This document shows, piece after piece, positions 25,221 to 37,100 of a stretch of 64,000 nucleotides of DNA. The notes beneath the pieces are model-generated. The model worked only from the letters and a program-made list of their open reading frames with translations, was not told the origin of the DNA and ran no database searches. The DNA is from Sweltsa coloradensis (Eukaryota > Arthropoda > Insecta > Plecoptera > Chloroperlidae), in the NCBI GenBank assembly GCA_024449915.1, contig JAMZAV010000166.1:744001-808000 (forward strand). Reading direction: 5' to 3'. Each line of letters opens with the position of its first letter. Position 1 is the stretch's first letter. Both the position numbers and the translations under genes were made by a program.

Positions 25221-25855
25221 ATAGGTTTGTTTGGTTTGCTACACGAACCTACACTTTGCACTAGTGTAGGCTCACAAAATCTAAAAAGCGTTTTCGTATT
25301 AAGTGTAGTGTAAAGTGTAGCATTTCTACACGAGCTCTAGGAGGTCGTGTAGAGTGAAGGTGTAGAAATTTAGGGGCATAATTTGAAGAGAAACAGATTA
25401 AAACATTATGAATTACACATTCTTGCAGTGGCAATCAATAAAAACTCCTAAAATCAACCAATATTCTACTATATTACGCATTAGAAACCGATTCAGAGTA
25501 TTTTATACTATGTGGGACTATATTTTGTGAGATGAGGGCAAGTACATAGGGTACTCGGACCTCAAACAGGATAAACACTAATGAAGTTAATGTTCCAAAT
25601 AACTTTTCATCGTCTGATATGGTCTGAAAATACTAGGCCTATACAATAAATTTGACTCATTTAATGCCTTCAACATGTCCTGTATGCGTTTTAATATGTT
25701 TTAGAAGTTTGACAGTTCGATGTGGGACAATCTAGTGTAAAGTGTAACTTAAAAACGTTTGGTTATCCTGGGTAAAGTGTAGTGTAATTTGATTTGAAGG
25801 CCTTCACCTACACTGCACAGGTCTACACTACACTAGGTAAACCAAACAAACCTAT
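25221..25855. mobile_element. MITE with about 17-bp inverted ends and TA duplication, 635 bp
   Basis: Inverted ends ATAGGTTTGTTTGGTTT are flanked by TA on each side. Subterminal regions are rich in GTGTAGTGTAAAGTGTAG and its inverse. The TA site suggests a Tc1/mariner-like mobiliser; no transposase is present. Confidence 0.7.
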
Positions 25856-26300
25856 TAGCTTCTTGTGTTTGTCTGTCTGTCTGGACGGAATCTTATAATC
25901 GATATTTCTCCCACATCTCAACGTCTAATCGAGCTGAAATTTTTCACACATACGTATTCTTGATGACAATAGATGAATTAATTAACAGATTTACTAATTA
26001 ATCAATTAATTCATCATAATTAATAATTAAAGTTTTATATGGGAATCGATATTTCACCCACTTCCCAATGTCCGATCGTGCTGAAATTTTTCACACAGAC
26101 GTATATTCTTGATGACAATACACGAATCAATTTATCACATTCACTAGTTAATCAATTAATTCATCATAATTAATTAATCAAACAAAGCTTCATATGGGAA
26201 ATTAGTTACAGATAGTGAGGATGGGCCAACCAGATGCAGAAATTCGGACACGTCCAGTGAGCATATTCGATTACAACATTCTTAAGACTTAAAAGTATAA
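25856..26300 (+). repeat. Dispersed repeat with duplicated GAGCTGAAATTTTTCACAC unit
   Basis: Starts TTAGCTTCTTGTGTTTG and contains two related units of about 170 bp (from 25895 and 26045), each with ATCGATATTTC, GCTGAAATTTTTCACACA, TTCTTGATGACAATA and an ATTAATTAAT-rich end. A second locus is 63117-64000. Confidence 0.65.
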
Positions 26301-26307
26301 GATAATA

Positions 26308-26352
26308 CTAGGAAAACGCTAAAGTCCCGCCGCGTTGTTGAGCGAGCACCGG
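26308..26352 (-). mobile_element. Helitron-like end fragment, family B
   Basis: Only the CTAGGAAAACGCTAAAG end with the hairpin half is present, followed by GTTGTTGAGCGAGC. It follows a dispersed repeat (25856-26300) that may be its former body. Confidence 0.5.
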
Positions 26353-26689
26353 TACGTGCAACAACGACCCAAGTACGACATTCCCATAATGTTACATACC
26401 AATAAGTCTTTAAGGTCTTGACCGATTTAGCTAAAAATTTGTAAAATAGAAGAGAATGTTGTACTTATTGACCCTGCAAAAATTCATAACGATCAGAACA
26501 TGTTTATTTTTTATTTTGTTTTTATGTTTATTTTTATCCCAACATCGGATTTTTTCAAAACTATACAAACCCCTAGATGTATAGTGGAAATTAAAGTGAT
26601 CAGAGAAGTGCACCTGTATGCAGAATCAGAAAGCAAAAAACAATTCGATACCAAAGATTCGTAAGATGAAAGTGTACCTCGCATCAATT

Positions 26690-26962
26690 ACATGAATTTT
26701 TTTTAAACAACGCTCATATTTAAATGTACTAAAAAGTAAAAAAAAAAAAAATTTCGCGCAACAAACTTTTGCATTACTCGGAAAATAAAAGCGTTGGGCG
26801 CTTTCCTCTCCTCAAATCGAACAACAAAAATTCTGTAATCTATGTCAATACCGTAAGCGCCCAACGCTTTTATTTTCCGAATAAGGCAAAAATTTGTTGG
26901 GCGAAAATTTATTTTTTACTTTTTAGTACATTTAAATATAAGCGTTGTTAAAAAAATCATGT
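26690..26962. mobile_element. Fold-back MITE
   Basis: Inverted arms 26690-26800 and 26855-26962 share ACATGA-TTTTTTTAACAACG, TTTAAATGTACTAAAAAGTA and GAAAATAAAAGCGTTGGGCG. The spacer is about 55 bp. Confidence 0.75.
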
Positions 26963-27989
26963 AATATTATTTGTTTAACCTTGTAATTAAACATTCTACA
27001 TTGTCAATGTCTAGATATGCAGCCACTGACACGGCAAGTCGAAATTATATTATTGCGAAAGGTTTGTGAATAAAGGCTTAATTAATTGAATTTTCCTTGG
27101 GAGAGAAAATATTTTATTTCGCTTTCGTCCTCAAAATTGTGGCGGAGTACGGACTTCATGCTTATCATGCGAGGCGATTCAGGCCCAAAAAAATAAGTTT
27201 TCTAAAACTTTATTGATCAATATGAATATTGAATAGGCCTACATGGAATGTTAAAAATTACACTCGAGTTGGCGCGAGACGCGATCGCATGGAATTACCA
27301 TAAGAAACTCTCGTCAGCATCACGTTTAACACGTCGTTACCCAGTGAAAATTATTGCGAAAGTATTGAATTGTTTATTGTATTATTGCGCAGGGCTAAAA
27401 AAAAATCATGTTGGCAAAAAAATCTATATGATACAGGAACCTTAGCAAATTGCAAATAAAATTGATTTTACTTCTACTTTCATACTAATTGTATCCTTAT
27501 TTGGCTTTGGTTTAGAATGTATCAATTGAAGTTAAAATGTTAACAAAGCTAAATTTATTCTTTTGGGCCTTGTAAGTAAAAGAATACATTTTAAATGTAA
27601 TACAAATTGGCCATGTATTGCAATTTATAGAGAACAGAATGAAATGCTATAAATGCACATCAGAATTTAAGAACATATAAAATTATCAACTACTATATTA
27701 GGCCTATACAAAATATCGGGAAGAAGTACGTGAGCATCTCTCATATGTATTTGGTTTATGTTCTATAACACAATAATTCAATCATATTTCGAACTTTTTG
27801 GATGAATATTTTTTCTAACAATACAAAGATATCAATAGATTTCTCACTCAACGAGGCTACGAGGTATTTCTAAATGTAGAAAGACTGTTACTAGAAGTCA
27901 TGAAGTATACTTGATTTGCTGTCGTTCGAAGACAATCAATATTACATTATCTGTGTTATGTAATAAGTTTAAAAATATTGAAAAAAGGG

Positions 27990-28280
27990 ACGTTCAAGAG
28001 ACAACAATATGTATTTGTGAAATGTTTAACTCAAAACGATGAAAAATCCCTTTTTTATGGTTAATGCAATATAAAAAATGTTATCAAGAGATGTATGATG
28101 AATAAAATAAATGTAAGTGGGATGTAAAATAGCTGTTCATGAGACAAGAATATGTATTTGTGAAATGTTTAACTCAAAACGATGAAAAAAAAACTTTTTA
28201 TGGTTAATGCAATATAAAAAATGTTATCAAGAGATGTTTGATGAATATAATAAATGTATGTTGGATGTAAAATAGCTGTT
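27990..28280 (+). repeat. Tandem duplication of about 145 bp
   Basis: Two copies starting near 27990 and 28135 share ATATGTATTTGTGAAATGTT, TAACTCAAAACGATGAAAAA, GGTTAATGCAATATAAAAAA and ATGTAAAATAGCTGTT. Confidence 0.85.
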
Positions 28281-29532
28281 GAGCTAATCTAACAATAAAG
28301 TTAAAGAATATGTCCAATCTGTTATCCGGGACAAAACATAACATCTTTACTTTAATAATATGACTCAGAAAATGTCTTTAAACAAGAATGGTACATCTGA
28401 AAGTACTTTTGATTAAGAAAACAAGGGTATGTGCTTACTATATTATTTGCACCGCAATTTGATATTTTTTCTAGACGGAACAAAGATTTAATTTTTCTTA
28501 CGAGTGAAATTCTCACATTTTGCGTATAGCTACCTATTTCGATGTTTGGTTGCCAAACAAAGGCTACGTAAAACCCTATATTTCAAGAAGGAATTTTTGA
28601 CATCGTAACCCGCCCGTTGTCAAATTAAAGTCAAAGAAAACAACCACACGCTGGTAATCATACCAACGTTTATTTCAATCTGATATAAGAATTGAGAACA
28701 TAATCATCCCACACACATTTACATACCAACTAAAGTGGAAAAATGTCATTATTTTGTTTATCTCTGTCCTCGTCTCTGACCCTCTACAAAGCCCTTCATG
28801 AAAAGCAATATACACCGACACAAAATTACTACATACCTTGTTGTCCATCGCACAAAAATCTCGTCACTCACTCCATGCGCAATGTTCTTCAAGCACACAT
28901 TTAATTCTTCCGCTTCCGCACTACGTACGCACTACGCATGTCTAGTCTAGTCTAGTCTACACTTACAAAGCAACTCAAACTCGCGAGTACTTCCCGTGTC
29001 AAGCAACACAACTACACAGACGGGCTCATACAGAGCGATGACTGCAATGACTCGTCATCTACAGCCGATGCGATGCACCGCGTATCGCACTGGCTATGAC
29101 AAGACTACAGACACACTCGCGACTCGCCCCCCCCCCAACCCCCTCTTCACTCAACAACCTCACCCTACACTTCACGCAATAGACGGAATTAGTAAGAACT
29201 ACCAAGTTTTTAGTTACCGTTATCAAGAAACTTGGACGAGAATAGTTCATTTACCTTTCATTGGAACGTCATAAGTTCCAGTAACTGAGGAACTGTGAAT
29301 TATTTCGAAAGTTAAAATGTAATTTCAAATGGTGTGTAGAGTTTTTTACCGTCTTAGTCATGCACAATATAATGTTATTTTAGAGATGTTAGAGGGCAAC
29401 TTGGAATGTCTTCCCTAGCCACATGTCAATTAGTGTAAATTATTTGTCTGAAAAATAATTTATACAATATCTTCAATTAAAAAATATATAACCTGTTCAA
29501 ATATAATTACAAATTCCAATTTTATTATACAA

Positions 29533-29610
29533 AATCACAATCCAAGCTATGCATAATCATCAGAAATAGTTTTGTATTCAACGACAAAGATTCGCTCTGG
29601 ACTTTCGGCG
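29533..29610 (+). repeat. Dispersed repeat shared with 705-795
   Basis: Second copy, with the same block order and about 85 percent identity by eye. It lies downstream of the cadherin stop codon. Confidence 0.6.
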
Positions 29611-30852
29611 AAGAGCTTCAGAAAATACATTTATAAGCAACACGCAAGCATTTTATTGTTCTAAAACTGAAACAACGGAAACGGAACAGAATAAAAATAT
29701 TTAAGGAAACCAAAGTAGGCCCATAATTTTATTTATTTTCCAATATTTCATACGAAAACAAAATACATACTTACATAAAGTAAATCTATTTTTATTATTG
29801 TGTTTTGAACGCTTGAACAGAGGCCTATAAGTTACAAAGAAGAGTATAAGTTACCAGGTACAGTGTTAAAATAGTAAAGTTTTTCAATAATATACCCAAC
29901 CTCAGAACGCGGTAAAACTTCGTTTCCATTTACATTTTAAAATGCCAACACAAGCTGATGCTGATTTGGATGTTTTGTTTACATTATAACCTCCTATTAA
30001 CATTAACTGGGGTGATAAGTTCAACACGGCTATCTGTGTGTCCTTTGATTTCAACATTTAAGCTTACTTTCCGGTTGTTTGAAAATGCTAATTATGAATG
30101 TGGAAAGCTCTCTGATTTGAAGCAAATGTGGCCACCGTAAACATCATACTCGATTTTAGGTTGAGCGGTCACAATAATAATATTTACTTTGTTATACCCT
30201 AGTATCCTTATACCAAACGTGAGCAGCATTAATCACATATGACACTAATGTTGCATTGCAGCACAAACGATGCAAAGAGAATTGAAGAAATACCCTTTTT
30301 AATTTTGTCCTACTGCAAATTTGTAATATCCACCATATGATATAAGGAATAGATTTAACGAAATAAAATTAAATAAAAGTGAATATAATTATGTGTCTCA
30401 ACCATCGGATCTTAGTTGCCGTATTGTTTATCGGCTATGGGATTTCAATACACAACTTCAAAATTAAAATACGAAATTGCACACCAGTATATTATATCAA
30501 TTGACGGAAAGCTCTTACAAACTTTCTAGACTCGACGTGCCACCCTATTCTGAAAAGCTATAATTTATCGCGTTACTTATGCCGCGATAAGTTAACACTC
30601 TCGAGAAAAGGGGGGCAGACTTTCATGTTCCTTTAAGGATAGATCTTACTGTTTACCTTCCTGGTATGACGGAAACAAAAAATAAATCTCATTATGTTAC
30701 AACTGCCTCGAATCTGAAAGCTTACTTTTTCTCATCATGTTTTTCCATTTCCAACTTTCCCGCCTGCTACGCCTGTTTCCAAGCGTGAGAAGCTAGTATA
30801 ATGTAAACGAGGTCTCAGTGCTATCTACTCTACAGTCTACAGCTACACCATC

Positions 30853-31126
30853 TCACAGTTCTGTGGTGGGGATACTAAGCGGTTTCCCGTATGAGAAGTT
30901 GCTGTGCTCGGGTCCTGCGAGGTCGTCCTCGACGGGACTGTCCATGTCGACGTGGTGGTTCACAGGGTTCACGCCGCCCATGGACAGGGGGTTGAGGCTC
31001 ACGCGACGAGGGGCGTCCGGTTGATACCCCCCGTTCATCGTACCCCACGGCTCCTCCGCGACGCGCTTCGTCTCGAACTCGGGACGATCCTCGACGCCGA
31101 TCAGGTCAGAATCGTCACTCCCTTCA
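30853..31126 (-). CDS. CDH23: CDH23-like last coding exon (tail with C-terminal PDZ ligand)
   Basis: 274 nt, phase 2 in, ending in TGA at 30853-30855. It encodes an acidic stretch (SEGSDDSDLIGVED), a region rich in Pro, Asn and Gly, and the C-terminus SIPTTEL. The last four residues, TTEL, fit a class I PDZ ligand (Ser/Thr-x-hydrophobic); CDH23 is remembered to end ITEL. The exon is clearly richer in GC than its flanks, as expected for coding DNA in this window. Confidence 0.92.
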
Positions 31127-34100
31127 CTGGAAAATGATTTTAAGAGATTTACACCAAATATCTATTACTAAATATATAATACCCGCTTCACTATCCCGAA
31201 CTAATTCGATGAGGAGGGAGGATGGCTTTCAGTTGATTAACATCTCCTAAATCTTAATTAACGTTATACAAGACTTATGAGAGTATTGACAAAACGTTAA
31301 CAAGGTGAATTATTAGGAAAATGTAATTACCAGCTCGAAAAGCGTATCAATATGCCAAGGTGCCCTAAATAATATTTATTATTCTAAATACATCACTTAG
31401 AATTCGAATTCATAAGAATAGGCAAGAGAAAACATGAAAACTACAATTGTTAAATTGTTGTTGCAACTGGCTAAGTATCATTTTTGTAAAGCTATGAACT
31501 ATGATAAAGAGTCATTTCGTACGTACGATGCCCAGAAAAACCGTTTTTCTAACATACATTGCGTCTACCTTATGTTGTCAAAGTCCTTGGCTGCAAAGTC
31601 CTCATTCCACACGGGGTTAGAACCCTCGACGGCGTGCTTGTTCGTGTTAGGGACTGCCATCCCCACTCGGTTTAGTCCCGAGTCTTGGGATCCAAACTTC
31701 GTGGTCGAGAGGGCCTCCAGGCGGCGGTTTAGACTGAAACATGCAACACCGCTTTGTTTGGCAACAACGTGACGTGACGCACGCATCCATGCGCACTACG
31801 TCAACGACAACCTGCCAAGTGTCAACTACATTGCGGATACGCAAACTCTTGTCACGTTTTGTTCTTGGTGTTTATCATATTTTAATGATCTCTAAAACCG
31901 TACATAAAATACATGACACATTGTTGAAGTTAACTAGGAAAACGCTAAAGTCCCGCCGCGTTGAAGGATGAGCTTTTTATAGTTTTTAGTTTGCGTGGCA
32001 TATCTTTACTTTTGCAAGTGCTTTGTTTTTGTTGCCTACGCATTGAAGTGATTGTTGTCAAGTTTCTATTGTTTCTTGTCAATTGGTATTATTTACCTTA
32101 AAAAACTTACATTAAAAGCTTTATTTCTATGGATTCTGGCTAACTTTTTCAACTTTTTTTCTTTCAAAAGGTACTACATGGCCATAACCTTAATGTCCAT
32201 GTATAATATGAACGTTGTAGCCCCACCTTTGGTCAGAATTGGCCCAATGGCACGAAAATATCGCACAAAAAATCAAAAAACTTATATTAAAAGCTATATT
32301 TCCTATAGATTCTGGCTAACTTTTTCAACTTTTTTCTTTTAAAAAGCAATACATCACCATTACCTTAATGTCCATGTGAAATATGAACGTTGTAGCCCCA
32401 CCCGTTTGGTCAGAATCGGCCCAAATGTCACGAAAATATCGCACTAAAATCGAAAAAAATCGTAAAAGTACGATATTCATGAGAATATTTCTTCGATTGT
32501 ACCCAAAAACGTGGCAAGTCTAAGTTCAGAGATTTCGAAGGTCCTGTCAAATTTTCATCAAGATCGCATATGCCGTTTGCCCGGTAGAGAGCGAACAAAC
32601 AGACAAAAATACAAAAAAAAAAACACCCGAGCTAAATTTTTTGGGGGTCAGTGAAATTGAAGTCTTCGCTTCACTCGCTTCGCTCGCTACGCTCATCCAA
32701 TAATAATTAATAACACACACGTTTCAGGGAGTAAACTAAACTGGTCCGTATTGCAGTCGGTGGAGTAAGATTAGACTTCAGAGATAATACACGCCACATC
32801 ATCAAGAAGACAAGCCATCAGTTTTGGGCAAGTTCCCGCCAAAAATGGAACTTTGAAAAGATAGGTTTCCTCTGCTTAAAAAGGAACTAATCCAAGTTCC
32901 CGTTCCTCAAAATAAACTAGTTCCTTTTTACGTTTCTTTTAAATAACTTACTTAAATAACATTACAATGTGACAGGAGTTAGAAGCGATGAATAGAAAAA
33001 AACTACCGAAAACTTTCCTAATGAATCCGTACGCTTCCAAGTTCCGACACTCGGAATCTGACCAAGGGGTGGAGTCATTTTCGAAACATGAGAAGTCCAC
33101 AGATACTTAATATAATATGCTGTAGTTGACGATATCAGGTATACTGGAATTTGATGGGATTGCGAAGGCGAAAGGAACTTATAAAGGAACGTTAAATTCG
33201 TTCCAAGTTCCTGCTGTAAGAAATAAAGGAACGCGTTTATAAGCGTATATTACACTTAAAATGTATCTCTTTCTCCACTCAAAACCGGATCCAGTAACTG
33301 AGCACGTATATGTACAATACACAGCATCAAAATAATAAACTGTGTGTATATAAACGAATGCACCTAACCTTACAAACAGATAATGATGGTTGCATATTAT
33401 ATTATTTTCTCTCTGCGTGAAATTTAAAAAGTCACGAGAATTGCATCGTCACAATACTTTCAATCATTGGCCATCGGATAGCAAACACTCGTATTGTATC
33501 ATCACCTACCTTCTAGTTTTAAGGAAGAACGCTGCAAACAAGATGATGACGAGAGTCCCTAGGACTACCGATACGACTATCAGCACGATTTGTAGGAGAC
33601 CCTCAATACTATCCACGACTGCGTTATCTCCCGCGTTGTAATAAAACAGGTCCAGCTTCAGCTCCCAGAAGCGTGCTTGGAGCTCGTTCATCGTCTCCCT
33701 GTTGCTCACAATCCTGGAACAAGGTGGTGGCAGAGGGTGAGCCGAGGACGAGGGGGGATTGCATTGCATCCCCCGCAAAATAACATGTACAAGTAGCCAG
33801 GGGAATAATTGAAAGTTTAAACGAGTGAATTGCATTAAACGTTTAAGACTTTCGCAGATACAAAAGTATTTTTTCATCATAGGCCTACATGAATATTAAA
33901 TGCCGACCGCGGTGGTACATACAATTAGAGCGCGCGAGGACGTGGCCTGGAATCCCGCATAAGGCATGTGTTTTTTGTAATCGTCATTTACCCTCATATA
34001 TATCACCACCACTCATCTCATCGTCTCGAATAGCCTTAGTGCATTACTTTGAGACGTAAAACAATAAAATCATCATGACTATTAAAATATTATGACAATT

Positions 34101-37100
34101 CTAATACTTTCTAGCTATACTTATTAATGAGAGTGCACGCATGTAAATTGAAGCCCATCGGCTAATAAACATTAAAAGGGTTTATACGTTGGGTTATTAA
34201 AAGGAAACGCGAGTGTTTTTTTCCCATTGAAATCAGAATTAAAGCAAATCCTACAAATTAAGCACCGCAATTTCCTAATTGACATCCTTGGTCACTTAAC
34301 ATACAATTATTAAACTAGCATAATTTATTATCGTAACCATCCCCCCCTCCCCCGCACACTCTTTTCATTCCGTCCATGGAGGCGAAAAAATAAAAAGTCA
34401 CTAAAAGGAAGATTTTCATTTGAACAAAGCATATTTTAACCAAACTTACTTTAAAAAAACTGTTTAATTAAACCAAAACATCGTCATCTTCGTGGTGTCA
34501 TCCCCAACAAGCAAATAAGAAGACAAAACATACATATTCCGTTACTTTGATATAGCCTAACGTGCAAACAGCAAGACAAAACAGACAATCGGTGACTTTG
34601 ATTGACTAACTTGCAAATAGCAAGACAAAACATACATACTCAGTGACTTTGCTAGCCTCCACAGCCTCGTTCTTCTCGGGGTCTATGAAATGCGTGACGA
34701 CTTTTGTCTCGTTTTCCAACCTCGCTCCGCCCTCGTCCACAGCGGTTACCACCTCGTCGATGGCGCAGTTGAAGTTGATCACATCCGAGAATATGTCCGT
34801 CATCTGAAACCGATGCTCGTGAGTTGTATTGATTGAACAATCTGCGTGTGTACCCGGGTTTTCCGAAGGGCTTAACCGCCAGAAGTAGAACGTGGGGCGT
34901 ACTTAGATCTCCCACCCTTCCCGGTCCTGACTATGACACTGCTGGCCAGGATCGTACTGTGCTATATGAAGAAGTTGGGATGGTGGAGGATGAACATGGG
35001 TTTACTCATCAGATGAAAGACGTATCTCATACCAAAGAGAATGCCGTGTGAGACGTCTGAATAAGACTGTGCGTCCAACTATAGCGTGGGCCCAAACCCC
35101 GGACCCCTAAGTCAATGAACAATAAATAACTGACTACCAATGCATGATGCCTCGCTTACTAGGTTTCCCCGAGCTTATTGCTGACAACTGCTCGTGCCTC
35201 TCTCATTCTTGAGCAGGCCTCGAACCTGCGACCCTCTGAATTGATGTCGCCCAACTCGCTCTTATTGAGACATTCCAGCTTAGCCGAGGCGGGAGCGCTC
35301 GGTAGTTCTTCTCTACCTCCAAACTCATCCAAACTTCTCCTTCATGTCCCGAGTGTAACATCCCCGACGTCCAGTGAGTTACTACCTTTCTTCAGTTTAC
35401 TGTGCTACTCCCGCCAAGACGGGAGCACATGTAGGTTTCCCTAGTCTTGAGGATCTGCTCACCTTCTTCCTTGACATCTCGGAAGGGACTCCCCTCCAAA
35501 ACCTTGGTTATCAGGTAACAGTTTGTGACATGAAAGCCTCTACTCCCCAGCAATAGTTGTGTAGCAGTGTCAAACAGAACACTAATTGTTTAAAGTAATC
35601 TCCAAATACACTTTGGGCCTAATCTAGGCCTAAGGCCTGCTTCAAATCCTCACATGAATACAATACCTATAGTAGTTAGTTACACATGAACAGAAGCAAG
35701 ATGTCCTTGGGAAGGTTTCAAACGAAGAAAAATGACATTCTCCATCACATGAATCCTGTCAGATTGTTATGGTTGCATATGGACTAGTATTTAAAAGCAA
35801 AGTTTTGTAAATAAATAATGGTAAGGGGTAAGGGGCATTGTAAAGTCAGGGTGGTGCGCTCGAAAAGGTGAAATCTAACAAGTTGTCAGTACAATAGGTA
35901 GAGATGATGTTATAAATACAACATCGTTGCCAGCCCTGTCAAGGTGAATTATTTTTACTTCAATCGAAAATTATCACTCAACGCTTCGACATTCTGAAAC
36001 CAATTAGCTCTGTATTGTCTGAAAAAAGCTTGTAAAAACACAAGACCTTACTTACTCAAGCATTTCGAAAAAAATTAAGGCCCAAGTTTATGTACCCCTC
36101 TACACTACATTTTACGCACAGCAAATTCAAAATCCCTTCGCCCCATGACTACATCCTTGCAAAACTCAACAATATTGTATTTACATTACCGGTATACAAA
36201 ACTTTGATAATTTAATTTTAAATGTAATTTCAGCATAGTAAGCAAAATGTGATATGGTCCTTTTAGATTTCAATGCTTTTGAGAGTGATACAAGTTTTAA
36301 AGTTTAAAAAGAAAATAAGTGATGAGATCTCATTAGTTAAAGGGCTAAAATCATTGATAAAATATGAATGTAATGTCTGCTTAACACGGTCCAATTTTTC
36401 CATCCAACTTATGAATTCAATAGTTACAAAATTAATGAAAGTGAGGCAATGTTATACATTTTATAATCTATGCAGGAATTTGGTTCTCCTATGAACTGAA
36501 TTCAATGAGTAGGAAGGAAAAGTTGGACCGTATAAAGCTCACTACAAGCCTATGAATGTCTACCGCTAGGACAAAATGCGTCACTCTAGTCTAGACCCCT
36601 AGGAGATGCGGGGAGGAGAGACCCTTCGCTAGACTGATCTGTCAGAAGCACGTTGAAAGAAGGGAGGTTGTCATGTCGTTGTCGTCTTTGCCATCGTTCG
36701 TTCTCGTCGTCGTCGGAGATGTAGTCGAGGAGGAGATACGGAGGTTACCGACTGCAAGGATGCCAAAACTCGCATATTATTGTTTCGGGGAGTAACAACA
36801 CAACAGTATGGTATCTCTATGATATCCCCTACTTATACTAGCTGATGTTTGCGCGATGGGTTTTATTTTTTCTCGATTTTTACGAACAGCAGAGGACTGG
36901 GCCAAACCCTCCCCAGGCCTAGATTTAAGTAGTGAAAATACATTTGTATCGTATTACCGACCAACAATAATTCAAGGATGTTATAGTGTGTAATGTTCCC
37001 ATCACTTGTTTTTCGTACACATTATGGACGATTATTAGTAATATTATTGGTTGGTTATTTGGGTATTTATATTCCAAATTTGAATAATTATTCCAAAAGT

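Larger units (their letters stand above)
26963..30852. other. Downstream of the cadherin stop; 3' UTR and intergenic
   Basis: The 3' UTR must begin at 30852 on the minus strand, but its end cannot be fixed. Minus-strand AATAAA candidates lie at 29521-29526 and 28669-28674, among others. A CpG-richer patch at 28900-29160 is unexplained. Confidence 0.45.

Noticed and set aside
32825..33240. Possible hAT-like element around GGGCAAGTTCCC and AAGGAACG repeats
   Set aside because: Inverted-looking AAGTTCC/GGAACTT words are present, but ends and target duplication could not be defined.
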